This document shows positions 46,622 to 58,782 of a stretch of 64,000 nt of DNA, piece by piece (position 1 is the stretch's first letter; each line of letters begins with the position of its first letter). This stretch comes from Typha latifolia (Eukaryota; Streptophyta; Magnoliopsida; Poales; Typhaceae), in assembly GCA_019914945.1 (NCBI GenBank), contig CM034102.1, positions 9,041,501-9,105,500 of the forward strand, given 5' to 3'. The position numbers were made by a program, and so were the translations under genes. The notes beneath the pieces were generated by a model that saw only the letters and a list, made by a program, of their open reading frames with translations, was not told the DNA's origin and made no database searches.

Positions 46622-48032
46622 TCACATATAGTTAGGTGCAGCTATGAGCTTTCCTTAACTTGTATGTATGTCAGCTATGAGCTCTCCATATATTTGTTCA
46701 AGGAGCTGTATTGGCAGTTCTAGTTCTCTTTTGGACCTTAACCGATTCCATCTGCTATATAATTATGGTTTTCATTAGGCATTGTATTGTTTGCGAGCAA
46801 GATCAGGCCATTGTTGTATCATGTGTTCATTGCTTCAGGGATCATTTGGATTGAGTATAGCTCTATAACTAGTTACTCTTTTTTAACCTTTTGCTTTAGG
46901 AAAATTGCTGTTTGGTTGAAACTAATTTAGTGGTGTTATTATTATAATGTAAATGTAGTGGATTTAGAAGTTATATTATATTAGAAGATAAAAAATACTT
47001 ATTATAGTGGACGGATGAGAGAAGAGAGAGAGGAGACTCAGGGAGGAGAGGATTAAAATGATAGTTGATTGAAGTGATGGCTTGTGAATAGTAAAGTGAT
47101 AATTTGGCTTTGTTGGTGAATGTAAATGTTATGAATCAGAATTAGGCTAATTTGTTTGTAGAAATTTCGACATTTTTATAACTAGATTCAAAGAGTCTAC
47201 TTTTATGTTATGATTTCAAGTAGTAGCTTTATGAGTGTCGGATCTAATGACTTTATGATGATTTTAATATTGGGGTGAAAAGATATGATTGAAATAATGG
47301 AGAAAGGTTGAAAGTGGATAGAAATGAAAATATTGATATTGCATTGGTTGTTGGAAGGTGGCGTGATAGCTCTGATGTGGTGGAGGTTGGTAATATAAGT
47401 GGGTGGCATGTGGAGGAAGATAATGAATATGATTGAAGGTAGAGTCATGGGTTCTAGGTTAGATCTACTTTTATAAAAATAAACATGTATGATTAAACGG
47501 TAAATGCACGATAAAATATTAACTTAAGTTAAGGCTTATTTCTTAATCCTAAATAACTAAGACTTTAATTTTGATTTAAAAGCAATAAGTAAAATTAATT
47601 AATTAGACTCGACTTAGCTTAACTGACTTGACTAGTCGACTTCATAGTCGAATCGTATAAAAAATAGTTGGATAGATTAGAGGAGAGAAGAATAGGTTTA
47701 AGTAGATCATTCTTAAATTTACAAATGTCGACTAGAAATTCTTAATTTATCAGTTTTTTGGTATAGTTTTATGTGGACTCTTGAACTATTGCCATTTTTA
47801 TATGCATACTCTCATCTATTTTTTTAGTACACAGAGACTACTAGAATTATATAGTTAATAGCACCAGACTGATCAAGTAGTTAGACCATATTAGGTAGTT
47901 GGACCAGTGAATCGGTAAACCGTTGAGTTGCTTATTTTCTAGAATAACTTAGTTGTTCTCCTCCATATTCAGTTATTTTATTATTTACCCTAAGAATAAT
48001 TTAGTCCTAATATTAAAGCAATTATACATATA

Positions 48033-48068
<36 letters not shown>

Positions 48069-48593
48069 AAAATAGAAGTGTAATTAAGATAGACTAGGTC
48101 AGAGGTCGGGTTATTATGGTAATGGTCTAACTAATGGTTCAGTCCGTAAGATTGCTTGTCTTTAAAATATATTTTGAAATATTTAAATAATATATAGATA
48201 GTTCTAAATAATTCTAAAATTAAATACATATATGTAAGAGTATAAGGGCATGTATTCTATTACTTGGCTATAACTCATCTTTATATTTAATGATATCAAA
48301 ATTTTAAAAAGTTTTGGTTTTGTATATCACAGTTCACGACGTATTGATCAATTCCTAAATAGTAACAAAACTAAATATTTCAACACATAAATACAATATA
48401 TTAGCAAAAAATATGAAATTAGTTAGAACTATATATATTTAAATAATCATTTAGCTTTCAAATGGGTTTGACGGATGAAATTTCGACGCCGAGCCAAAAT
48501 TTTCTTCGAAGCCAATACAGGAGTCCTAGTGGCCTCAATATAATAATTCATTTTCTAGAGCAAGATAGAGTCACAACCATCAATATTATTTCT
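46622..48593. other. 3' flank of NSE1 and AT-rich intergenic DNA
   Basis: The first 200 bp likely hold the NSE1 3' UTR. The rest is AT-rich with no coding signal; a TA microsatellite lies at about 48030-48066. The minus frame 47203-47448 is low complexity. Confidence 0.6.
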
Positions 48594-49090
48594 GAAACAT
48601 CCGCCTTCAAATACATTGTCCGTCACGTGGCTAGCACTCAGCATTATTTTCACGTGATCTGTAAAATAGTCAATGTTTCTAAATATATAAGATAAAAGCT
48701 CAATATTTTTATAAATAATATAACTAAAAAGAAGTCCAAAAATACCATAGGCCACAACAAACCTCAAAATACACATCCATACATCTAGGAGTCATCTATT
48801 GATCTAAAAATATTTTCACCAAAGGTGATGTGCTATATATATATGCCAACATGATTACAATAAATGCATTTATGCAACATGTCTATGACGTCTATATCTA
48901 CAGCTCACACATATCAACAACGTAACAAATGATATGCATCATTCAAACTATCAAATCCTTTACCTCACGCTCACATAGAAGCATAGCTATGGATTATCAT
49001 TATATGCTTACAGAGCTATCAACCATATAATAAACATATGCTCATAGAATTGTCAATCACATAACAAATATATGCTCGCACATCATCTCA
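48594..49090 (-). repeat. diverged LTR fragment related to G3
   Basis: TGAAACATCCGCCTTCAAATAC at 48594 and ATAGGCCACAACAAACC at 48749 line up, at the same spacing order, with TGAAACACCCAAACCTCC and ACAGGCCACAATAAGCC of the G3 LTR. The remainder fades out. Confidence 0.55.
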
Positions 49091-49189
49091 CACATTTAGT
49101 ACATTCTTATTAGAAACATATCGTGCGTTGGTGGTAGTGGTTTGTGAAAGAATGTAATTTAACAAATGATAACAATGGTAAATGTTACG

Positions 49190-49677
49190 TGGTAAATTAG
49201 GACAGATTGTGAAGGTAACTTGTAGGTGTTGATAACTTGTAGAACAGAAGAAAGGAGGGAGAAGTTGCATTATGCTTTACGGATAGGGGAGGGGGTGATC
49301 AGTCACAAAGGAAGGAAGCAATGGCATCTTTAGATCAAAGCTAGATTGGCCAAAACTTAGAGTTAGTCGAAATAAGAGAGAATGAGAGTAAGGGAGATGA
49401 AGATAAAGACCAATAATCCTCAAATAATTAATGCATAATCCAAATAGTTTGTCTCGACACTTATTTATAGGATAACCCACATTCTAAAATAATTAATAGA
49501 GTCCTAAAGCAATAAAAACATGTAAACTAATCAATGTTTGAGTAAAATCTCGTTGGCTGGCCTTTGAATGGGGCTAGGGGCGTTCAAATGCCAAAAGAGG
49601 CTTTCTGCTCTTGAGCTCGACGCATTTGAACGCCTAGACCTGAGAGTGGTGATTCTGGGCTGATTTAGTTCGTATCA
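49190..49677 (-). repeat. gypsy LTR, inverted, G4/G5-type
   Basis: In sense it starts TGATACGAACTAAATCAG at 49677. It has decayed GCATTTGAACGCC motifs (49570-49635) and a TATA-like CCTATAAATAA (49461-49471). Similar in layout to the LTR at 50941, but opposite in strand. The 3' border near 49190 is approximate. Confidence 0.6.
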
Positions 49678-49829
49678 ACATTAACGAGGGATAGTGGTAT
49701 GTTTCGGTTAAAAACTTATCAGGGTTCAATTGATCTAGAATTAATTCTAGAGGGGACTATACTCTTAGGGATGAGGGGGGATGATAAAGGCGGCAACAAC
49801 ATTAGCCATGATAGAGGATGAAGCTCGGC

Positions 49830-49888
<59 letters not shown>

Positions 49889-50280
49889 CGCATAAGAGGG
49901 AGAGCGGGGGACAAGAATTTTTCGGCAAAGCCAAGGTTTCAATATTCATTCGATAATCCCAAATGTGGTTAGCACTTAAATACTTATAGGTGGCTAGGTA
50001 CAACTCGGTTTGGCTAGCCCGAGCGTATTAACTAAACCCAAATTAAAGAGCTAAAAGCAAATGAGCCTAACACATCAATTCTAAGATTAGGTACGCACCA
50101 CAAGTTGGTAGTTACCTAATTTGACTCAATCAACCAACTAAGAGCTCAGCCTAACTAACTTAACCAATGACTAAATTACAAACTCAACAATTCTAATTAA
50201 GCTAAGGGGTTTTGGCCCCTCTGATTAGCTTGAGATAATCAGGTTGACTTGAGTCATATAAGACTTTTTGATTGCATTGA
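49678..50280. other. spacer with GA microsatellite
   Basis: A GA run of about 56 bp lies at 49831-49888. The flanks are unremarkable. Frames over the run are Arg-Glu repeats without meaning. Confidence 0.8.
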
Positions 50281-50906
50281 GCACACGGTGGGAGGAATCC
50301 CTCACTACGAACCCATCGCGACACTCCTCCAATGGATGTTCGAGCTACAGGAAAAATCCCAAGAAGAAATGAAGGCAGATGTAAAGTGCTACATCAAAGA
50401 GTTCTAAATCTGCAAACAAGCGAAGACTCTCACAAGCTAGCTGGACTACTCCACCCATTGTCAATTCTAGAGTAGATCTGGGAGGACATATTGATGAACT
50501 TCATAGTGGAGCTGCTCGATGTCTACGGGTACTCAATCGTTTTGGTAGTTGTCGACAAGATAAGCAAATATGCTCACCTTTTAGTCGATACAAAGCATTA
50601 GAGTGTATTGGACTTGTAGACTATCACTTGGAGCTACCTAAAGGGACATAAGTACATTCGATTTTTCACATCTCAGTTATGAAGGTTAAGATTAGATCAG
50701 ATCTCACTATAGGGACTAACTTGTCGGAGCCTGCTGAAGATCATAATGTGGAAGAGCCAGTGTGAATCCTAGCCAAGTAGTGGGGTTGACATGATGGCCA
50801 AATGAAGATGGAGGTTTTAGTGGTGTGGCTAGGCAGTCCACCGACGAGGCGATGTGAAAGATGGAGGATGACTTGATAGACCGTTTTCTCCACTTTACAC
50901 CTTGAA
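50281..50906 (+). pseudogene. gypsy integrase fragments (G4)
   Basis: Integrase core text DILMNFIVELLDVYGYS and VVVDKISKYAHL can be read near 50488-50585, followed directly, after an internal loss, by GPY/F-side text (LECIGLVDYHLELPKGT) and a chromodomain remnant (MEVLVVWLGSP). Stops are frequent. A purine tract GAAGAGGGAAGCATG precedes the LTR. Confidence 0.7.
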
Positions 50907-50940
50907 GAGGGAAGCATGTTGGGTTGTTGCGATTCGAGAT

Positions 50941-51754
50941 TATGATACAAATTGAACTTGACCAACCCGCTGATATGAGATAGTTCCTTAGCCACTCATT
51001 ATTTTATTGCTTTGGTTTTGTAGTAGTATTTGCTGGTTTGCTAAAAACTAAAAAAAATTGGCGGGCATGTTCGAACGCCAAGAAGAGCTATTTGGATGCC
51101 TACATCGCGTTCGCACATACAGAGGCACTGTTTTGGCCATTCAAATGGCTTCGTGCGGCTATTCGAAATGCTCGATGCTGAGATTATTTCGTAATAGGAT
51201 TTTAATCAGTATTTTTGGACATATGGCTAGCCTTCGAATATATGGAATAACGACCACTTTGGGATTATTGAACAACTAGGAATTAATCAACTCTTCTCGT
51301 TGATCTTTTCTCTTTTTTTCCCTCAAACTTCCCTCAATCTAGCTGACCACCATTGTTGGCCGAGCTCCAATCTCTTTCGTCTAGCCCCCTTCGTCCCTAA
51401 GAAATGATCCATTCTCTCCCTCCTCTTCTATGCTTTGCACAACACCTTGATTGACCACATGCCACCATTACTCCACATTCACCAACCCTAGTCAAGCTCC
51501 ACCAACATCCTTTATTCAGCCACCATTTTGCTGATCCATTCTAATAGATTCAATCCTCCATTCCAGATCTTTCAGACCACAAAACATTATTATGATCCAT
51601 TTGTTGAATCTCAAGGACCCTAACTTGAAGGTTTGTGGTAGACCTAGCTTCAAAACCACAAGTTGGATTGTGAATTGGAGGATATATTCAGACTCACATT
51701 GCTGGAGGGAGTAGGAAGATACCTACGGATCGCTATTTGGAGGTGGTTTGTATC
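50941..51754 (+). repeat. gypsy LTR between G4 integrase and G5 gag
   Basis: It starts near TGATACAAATTGAAC and ends before ATTGGTATTAGAG. It has TTCGAACGCC and CGCGTTCGC motifs (51068-51115) and a TATA-like AATATATGG (51238-51246). It serves at once as the right end of the G4 fragment and, with a primer site and gag start after it, as a 5' LTR. Borders are approximate. Confidence 0.6.
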
Positions 51755-52009
51755 ATTGGTATTAGAGAAAAGCGGACCTCGAACCTCTATTAATAGTGGA
51801 TACAAGGTCAATGGCCACAAGGAGACAACCTGTAGATATGCTAGTACAGATGGAGATGGAACCTCAAACTACTTCTGAGCCAACTAGTACGAGATGGAAC
51901 AAGTCTCAAACTGCACCATTGCCATGCTGAGCTGATGATGCAATAGATGGACCACCTATAAAATGAGCAAGCCAAGTTTAGAGAGATGATAGGACTAGGG
52001 GGATCAGTA
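51755..52009 (+). pseudogene. primer site and gag start (G5)
   Basis: TTGGTATTAGAGAAAAGC (about 51756) is an initiator-Met type primer site. An ATG at 51811 opens 40 codons (MATRRQPVDMLVQMEMEPQT) to a TGA at 51928-51930, with weak gag-like text beyond (NEQAKFREMIGLGGS). It is then cut by the N1 array at about 52010. Confidence 0.55.
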
Positions 52010-55000
52010 GACAAGGGAGATTAGAAGCAAGACGATACTGTTCTGACAAGAGAGTCGTGTTGGTTGTAAAGAGGGAGGAGAGAGATTGAGGCTAGCGGCC
52101 AAGTTGAGAGGGGAGATACTAGGATGCAAGGATAAAAGCCAATTAATCTTTTATTCATGCAAACCTAAGATACAATCCATAAATTCATATTTATAGAGAT
52201 TAAATCAAAAGAAACCTCTTCCTTATCTTTCTTAGATAAGTCCTTCGTTTCGCCATAGATAGAGTTTTCTGGAGAAATCTTGAATACCAAAGTTGTAGAT
52301 AAGGTGGTTGCCATCTCTAGGTGGTTTTATAATATTATAATACTAGACGAATATCTTCTAAATATTTTTCCAAGACTGCACATAGCTGGATTTAGTTAAT
52401 TACATAAAATTCTAACCTAATAAGATTTGACTAAACCACATAAACATAATAATTAAGATAACTAAGACTCATCCATCGAGTCCAATGTCCCATTGATATG
52501 ATTCGATTGGATCCAGTTCATATCAATCCACCATGCTTCCCTAACAACCTTGTTCTCAAGGTGTCTATGGTGATTTCCAAACCTTTCGTCGCTCTTGAAT
52601 TTCATGTTCATGGTGGTGTCTATCGGAACTTGCAAGAGATATTCTAGATGATCTACCAATTCGATCGATGTGAAATTTGGATATATTGTAACTCCTAAAG
52701 AGAGTTTTCAACAAATCCAATATCTTGATATTTGGATCGCTAAATTGGGAGATACAATTAGATTAGAGGTCGAAGGTCAGAACAGACAGACTTGAGAGAT
52801 AAAATTGCAAATTGGTTATTGAACTCAAGTCCTGGTCTGACCTAAGGTGGTCTTGGCCCTAATTTATGGTGGGTTTTCTTTTTTTCTACCTTAGCTCGAC
52901 GTGGTTCAAAGTCCAGCTCCTCAGGCCAATAGTCTTCCTCATCAAAATCCTCGAAATCGACTCAATTCTCGAGCCCGTTGTCGACCAGTTATTGGAACCC
53001 AATGTTTGCTACTCTAGCCATACCTGGATAGGGCAGTAAGGGATCTATATTCTAATTTAGAGGTATTTGAGAGTCTTGATGGACCGGTGGTGATACGGTA
53101 TGAACCGACATTATAGAAACCGGTTGCAGTGCACTTGGGTTGGCAAGTTGATTTACTAATCTTTGCATCACGTCTATCTGTTTTTGTGCCAACTCAACGT
53201 TTCATTTTATCATAAGAATTATTTGTTGCATCATGACTTCCATCATTGTAGGAGGAGTTTTGGTGAGGCTAGCCATGGTCATGGTAGTCCGAGGAAAGAC
53301 CACTCTTATACCAATTGACATGAACTGAGTTGGGGTCGATCTAAATCGCGAGCTGTTCTACGTAATCGAAGGAAAATATTCACAAAATATTATCTAGAAG
53401 GCGGAAAATTACCTAGGTGGAATAGCTTCATAACTTCTAGATATTCAACTGGTTAGTAAGCCGATAGTGGTGTGGGTGGTAGGTGTGGATCAGCTTGTAG
53501 AGATAATGGAGATGGCATTGATGGTGGATGATGATGGTGGTTAGGTAGATTGATTATTAAAAGGAGAGGAAGAGGGAGAAGTAGTCTTGCCTTACAGGAC
53601 TGGAGAATTGGCGGACAAGGGAGATTAGAAGCAAGATGATACCATTTCGACAAGAGAGGAAATGTTGGTTGGTAAAAAGGCAGGAGGGAGATTGAGGCTG
53701 ACATCCAAATTGATAGAGGGGAGATATTAGGATGCAAGGACAAAAGCCAATTAATCTTTCATTCATACATACCTAACCTACAAGCCATAAAGCCATATTT
53801 ATAGATTAAATCAAGAGTCCTGAGCAAACTTAACTAAACTAGTCTTCCTTATCTTTCTCGGATAAGTCCTTCGTTTGGCCATAGATAGTCTTTTAGAGAA
53901 ATCTTGAATACCAAAGTTGTAGATCAGGAGGTTGCTATAACGCCCCCGCCTGGCACAAGCACGTGCATGCCCACGCGCCCACACGGCACGCACGGTGCAC
54001 GCGACAGGTCGGGCAGGGCCCGTCACACACCGATACTCTCCTGCATACATACAATTATGACATTATCAAATACTACCTACTAACATATCCATGATCACAT
54101 AACCCATCACTAATTAAATTATATTATTAAACAAATAAACTTGTTAACATATGAATATCCTAGTCTACAATAATATACATTAAACTACTACATAATATGG
54201 CAGGACCCACACAGGCCACAACAAACCATCAAGATACAACTAAAATGATTAATATAAAGAGTACACTATGATTCGACCTGTATTATACAATTCATCGTCT
54301 AATACAACAGAGTACAAATACCAAATACTGGTACAACTCAATTCCTATATAAACTATCATCTATACCGTCTCGCGTCTATAGCTCACCTCATCATCGCTT
54401 TAAAATAATGAAATCATATGCATTTCTCAACATCACAATCATCAATCATCACCGACATCTCGGTATAATATCATCATACTAGACCACTGTGCACAGTCAA
54501 TACCCGGTACCCGATCTCAACATCATGTCCAAAGGCTCAGAGCATACTCCGCCACCCGCAAGAGTATCTCTAATATAACCATACCCCGCCACCCGCTAGG
54601 GTATCAACATCCATTCAAACCAGGCACCCACATAGTTGATAGAAACCTCGTGAGGATAACTATATATAATTATAAAATAAAATAAATAAAATAAAAGGCT
54701 AAATAAGTATAGACAAGGTCTAATTTTAATTAATTTTATAATTCATACACTATCTTAATTAATTAGGGACAACGCAGTCTTTACTCGATAAAATAATAAA
54801 TAAATAACTAAATAAACTTAGTATTTTATTTATTGCAGAATAATCATAAAATTAATAGAAATACTTAAAATATATATGATGAGGGTATTAGAATATAAAT
54901 CTAATAATTATAATTTACAAATCTATCTATTAATCTAATAGATATGTAAATAAATAAATAAATATAAGTATTACCTATATTTATACCTAATTAATCATTA

Positions 55001-55452
55001 ATTATAAAAATTATCATTAATAAAATTATATTGAAGGATATATAATATTATTAAAATAGTTAATGTCTAAATAATCTATTTGCATTAATTAAGAAGAAAA
55101 ATACCTAAATAAATAACATAAATAAACTAATTAAATATGTCATTAGTGCTAGGCTCGGCCCAGCACTGTCTGCTATAGCGCTGGGCCGAGCCGAACATTG
55201 TGCAGAAAGAAAGAGAAGGAGCTGAGGAAGAAGGAGAAAAAGAAAGAAATAAAGAACGAAAGAAAGAAAGAAAGAAGAAGAAGAAGAAGAAGAAGAAGAA
55301 GAAGAAGAAGAAGAGAAGAGGAAGAGAAGAAAAAGAGGAGGTGAGGGAGGAGGTTGCGGACCCGAGCGGGGGGAGGGGCTGCCGTCGGCTGGCCGCCCGG
55401 CGGCCGCCGGCCTCGCCACGGCGGCTCGGCTTCGACGAGCCCAACCTCGGTC

Positions 55453-55503
<51 letters not shown>

Positions 55504-57616
55504 CGGTGGAGGAGGAGTAGTGGCGGCGCCGGGGCCCACCGCGGCCAGCTGGCCGCAGCCGGTTGGCTGCGGCAGTGGCCGCAGGCACATGGCGCCCCAC
55601 CAAGCTGCATGAGAAGTTGGCATGGGCACGAGGCCGGCCACAGTATGCCCGGTCGCGTCATGCCCATAAATTTCTTTTTTTTTGGGATTGGGTTGTTACA
55701 GTTGCCATCTTATCTAGATGGTTTCATAATATTATAATACTAGATGAATATCTTTTAAATATTTTTTTGGAACTGTACAGAGTTAGATTTAGCTAATAAC
55801 ATAAAATTCTAACCTAATAAGACTTGACTAAACCACATAAACATAATAATTAAGATAACTAGACTCATCCATCGAGTCCAATGTCCCCTTGATATGATCC
55901 GATCTAACCCGGTTCATATCAATCTACCATGCTTCCGATCACCTTGTCCTCAAGGTGTCTTTGATGGTTTCCAAACCTTTCGTCACTCTTAAACTTCATG
56001 TTCATGGTGGTGTTTATAAGAAATTATACGAAATATTTTAGACGATCTACTAGTTGGATCAATGTGAAATTTGGATATATTGTAACTCTAAAAGAGAGCT
56101 TTCCAACAAATCTAATATCTTGAAATTTGAATGGCTAGATTGAGAGATATTATCATATTAGAGGTCGGAGGTCACAGGTTGAAAGGGAAAGACTTGTGGG
56201 ATAAAATTAGGAACTGGTTTTGGGTCAAACTCAAGTCCATGTTTGACCTGAGGTGGTCTTGGCCCTATTCTATGGTGGTTTTTCCTTTTTTCTCCCTTAG
56301 CTTGATGTGGTTCAAGCTCCAGCTCCTCAAGCCAAAAGTCTTCCTCGTCGAAATCCTCGAAATCGATTCAGTTCTCGACCCTGTCATCAACCAGTTCTTG
56401 GAACCCAATGTTTGCTGCTCTAGCCATACCTGGATGGGGCAACAAGGCTTCCATATTCTGGTTTGGAGGTATTTTAGGGTCTTGAGGGGCCAGTGCTAAT
56501 ACGGTATGAACCTACGGTGAAAAAATCAGTTGAAGTGCACTTGGGTTGGCGAGTTGATTTACTAATCTTTGCGTCACCTCCATCTGTTTTTGTGCCAACT
56601 TAGCATTTCTTTGTGTCATAAGAATTAATTACTGCATCATGGCTTCCATCGTTGTATGAGGAGTTTTGATGAGGCCAGCCATAGTCATGGTAGCCCAAAG
56701 AAAGACCACTTTAATACCAATTGATGTGAACCGATTTGGGGTCGGTTTGAATCTCGAGCTGTTCTACGTAGTCGAAGGAAAATATTCCTCAAATATTATC
56801 TAGAAGGTGGAAAATTACAAAAGTAGTTGGAATAGCTTCATAACTTCTAGATTTTCAACTTTATATTTACCCTTATCAGATAAGAACTAAATTGGGTCTA
56901 ATCTAGTTAGTAAGCTGATAGTGGTGTTGGTGGTAGGTGTGGATCGGATTGTAGATGATAATTAAGAGGGCGTCGATGGTGGATGATGATGGTGGTGGTT
57001 AGGTAGAGTGATAATTCAGAGAAGAAAGGGGAGAAGTAGGCCTTCCCTATGGGACTATGAGAATTGATGGACAAGAGATATTAGAAGCAAGACGATACCA
57101 TTCTAATAGGGGTGGCAGTGTTAGTTAGTAAAGAGGGAGGATGGAGATTGAGGCCAGCATCCAAGTTGAGAGGAGAGATACTAGGATGCAAGGACAAAAG
57201 CCAATTAATCTTTCATTCATGCATACCAAAGATACAAGCCATAAAGTGATATTTATAGAGATTAAATCAAATGAGTCATAAACAAACTTAACTAAACTAG
57301 TTCATCTTATCTTTCTCGATTAGTCCTTCATTTCGCCACAAATAAAGTCCAAATCTGGAGAAATCTTGATGAATGCAAAAGTTGTAGATCAGGATGTTGT
57401 TGCCGATCTTATCTAGGTGGTTTCATAATATTCTAATACTGGAAAAATATTTGTTAAATATTTTTCTAAAACTGCACAAAGATAGATTTAGCTAATTGCA
57501 TAAAATTCTAATCTAATAAGACTTGACTAAACCACATAAACATAATAATTAAGATAACTAGACTCATCCTCAAGTCCAATGTCCCCTTAATATGATAAGA
57601 TCTGACCCGATTCATA
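52010..57616 (-). mobile_element. N1: tandem short non-autonomous LTR element
   Basis: The structure is LTR A (52010-52525, partial), internal (52526-53315, 790 bp), LTR B (53316-55921, with E5 inside; about 836 bp without it), internal (55922-56721, 800 bp), LTR C (56722-57616). In sense each internal part begins after ATTGGTAT with a gag-like start (TMASLTKTPPTMMEVMMQQ on minus 53270), keeps an acidic DFEDFDEEDYWPEELDFEP stretch, and ends in a purine-rich GGGAAGCATGG before TGATATGAAC. It lacks pol, so it must have used enzymes of an intact gypsy element. No outer target duplication could be identified. Confidence 0.75.
53936..55700 (-). mobile_element. E5: solo LTR-like element in N1 LTR B
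   Basis: It starts TATAACGCCCCCGCC (first G lost), ends TTGGGTTGTTACA, 1765 bp, perfect duplication GTTGC (53931-53935, 55701-55705). About 1.1 kb of the E unit is missing around 54660, where the text jumps from the GTGAGGATAACT region to the AT-rich part. It holds an AAG triplet run (55270-55316) and a GA run (55457-55500). Frames at 55105-55737 are low-complexity products of these runs. Confidence 0.85.
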
Positions 57617-58160
57617 GCTAGCTTATAGGCTATGAGAGAACCGAAAAGCTCATGTAAACTAAGCTTGTTAGATCTTTTGCCTCTTCTATTACAGTGACTT
57701 TTGGTTCCAAACTTTTTGGCAAAAGACCTAAGAGTTTTATTCACTGTTTCAACATTGGTAAAGATTTACCAAGAAATTTCAAAGCATTAGTAATATTGGT
57801 AACTCTAGTAAACATATCGGAAATTGATTCTTCAAAATTCATATTAAAGAGTTCAGGACTATGCATAAGCATGCTAATTTTATATTCTTTAACTTGATTA
57901 TTGCCTTCATGAGTAACTTCTAATCTATCCCAAATTTCTTTAGCCAATTCACATGTTGAGATTCTATTAAACTCATTAGGATCTAATGCACAATACGATA
58001 AGTCCATTGGCTTTAGCATTTATTTGAATATTCTTAATGCCAATTTCATCCTATCTATTTTTAGACTTGGTTTGGTAGATGGTATTCTAGGACAATTTAT
58101 AATGTATAATGACCATCCATAACTCATAATCTATGGCTTGGATATATATTCTTGTTGTAA
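57617..58160 (-). pseudogene. Ty1/copia gag (UBN2) fragment
   Basis: The minus strand reads RIYIQAIDYELW (about 58150), then after a shift CALDPNEFNRISTCELAKEI, WDRLEVTHEGNNQVKEYKIS and SDMFTRVTNITNALKFLGKS (58019-57741), then after another shift GKRSNKLSLHELFGSLIAYK ending at LTR C of N1. This is the standard copia capsid region of a family different from C1. No pol remains. Confidence 0.8.
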
Positions 58161-58782
58161 TCACCCATGAGGAAGATAATTCTTATTCATGATGTAGCTC
58201 ACGATAAAACTGAATATAGAACTTTCGAAGTAAATATGGATCGACATAAACATTGAAATGACATGAGGTTTGAATTTCTCTAGAAATTAGGAATCTAACG
58301 CAACTAGAATTTCATTGGATGGGTAGATAAAAAGATATGGTGGAAATACTAACCAAAGGTTAGTGTTACAATCGCCCTCGAGGTCGATGATTGTCTATCC
58401 GAGTTTCGAATTTGAATATAACTCAACACAGAATTTTTTAAGGCAATAGGGATCTATCCAATCGTTGAAATGATCTGAGAATTGGATATATTGTTCCTCT
58501 GGAACTTGGAAATCCAATGCAATCGGAATATCATCGATTAGGTAGGTAGATAAAGAGATATGAAGGAAATAATGACCAAAGGTAAGGAGGTGGTGGGATA
58601 GACATGGATTATGTGGTTAGGGTTATGAGAGATGATGATGGCTATGGTGGATGGATTAGTATCTTGAACAAGATGGACCAGTCATATGTTCAAAAATAAT
58701 AAATAAACCCTAATAAGAAATATCCCAGCCATCGAGTCTTTGAACGTTTGTCCGACATTTGAACCTCTAAGTTGCTCATCTG
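58161..58782. repeat. two diverged copies of a ~165-bp unit
   Basis: Segments 58195-58362 and 58425-58590 line up: AATATAGAACTTTCGAAG against AACACAGAATTTTTTAAGG, then GAAATGA, then AATTTCATTGGATGGGTAGATAAA against ATATCATCGATTAGGTAGG, both closing on ACCAAAGGT. The parent element is not identified. The rest of the stretch shows nothing. Confidence 0.5.
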
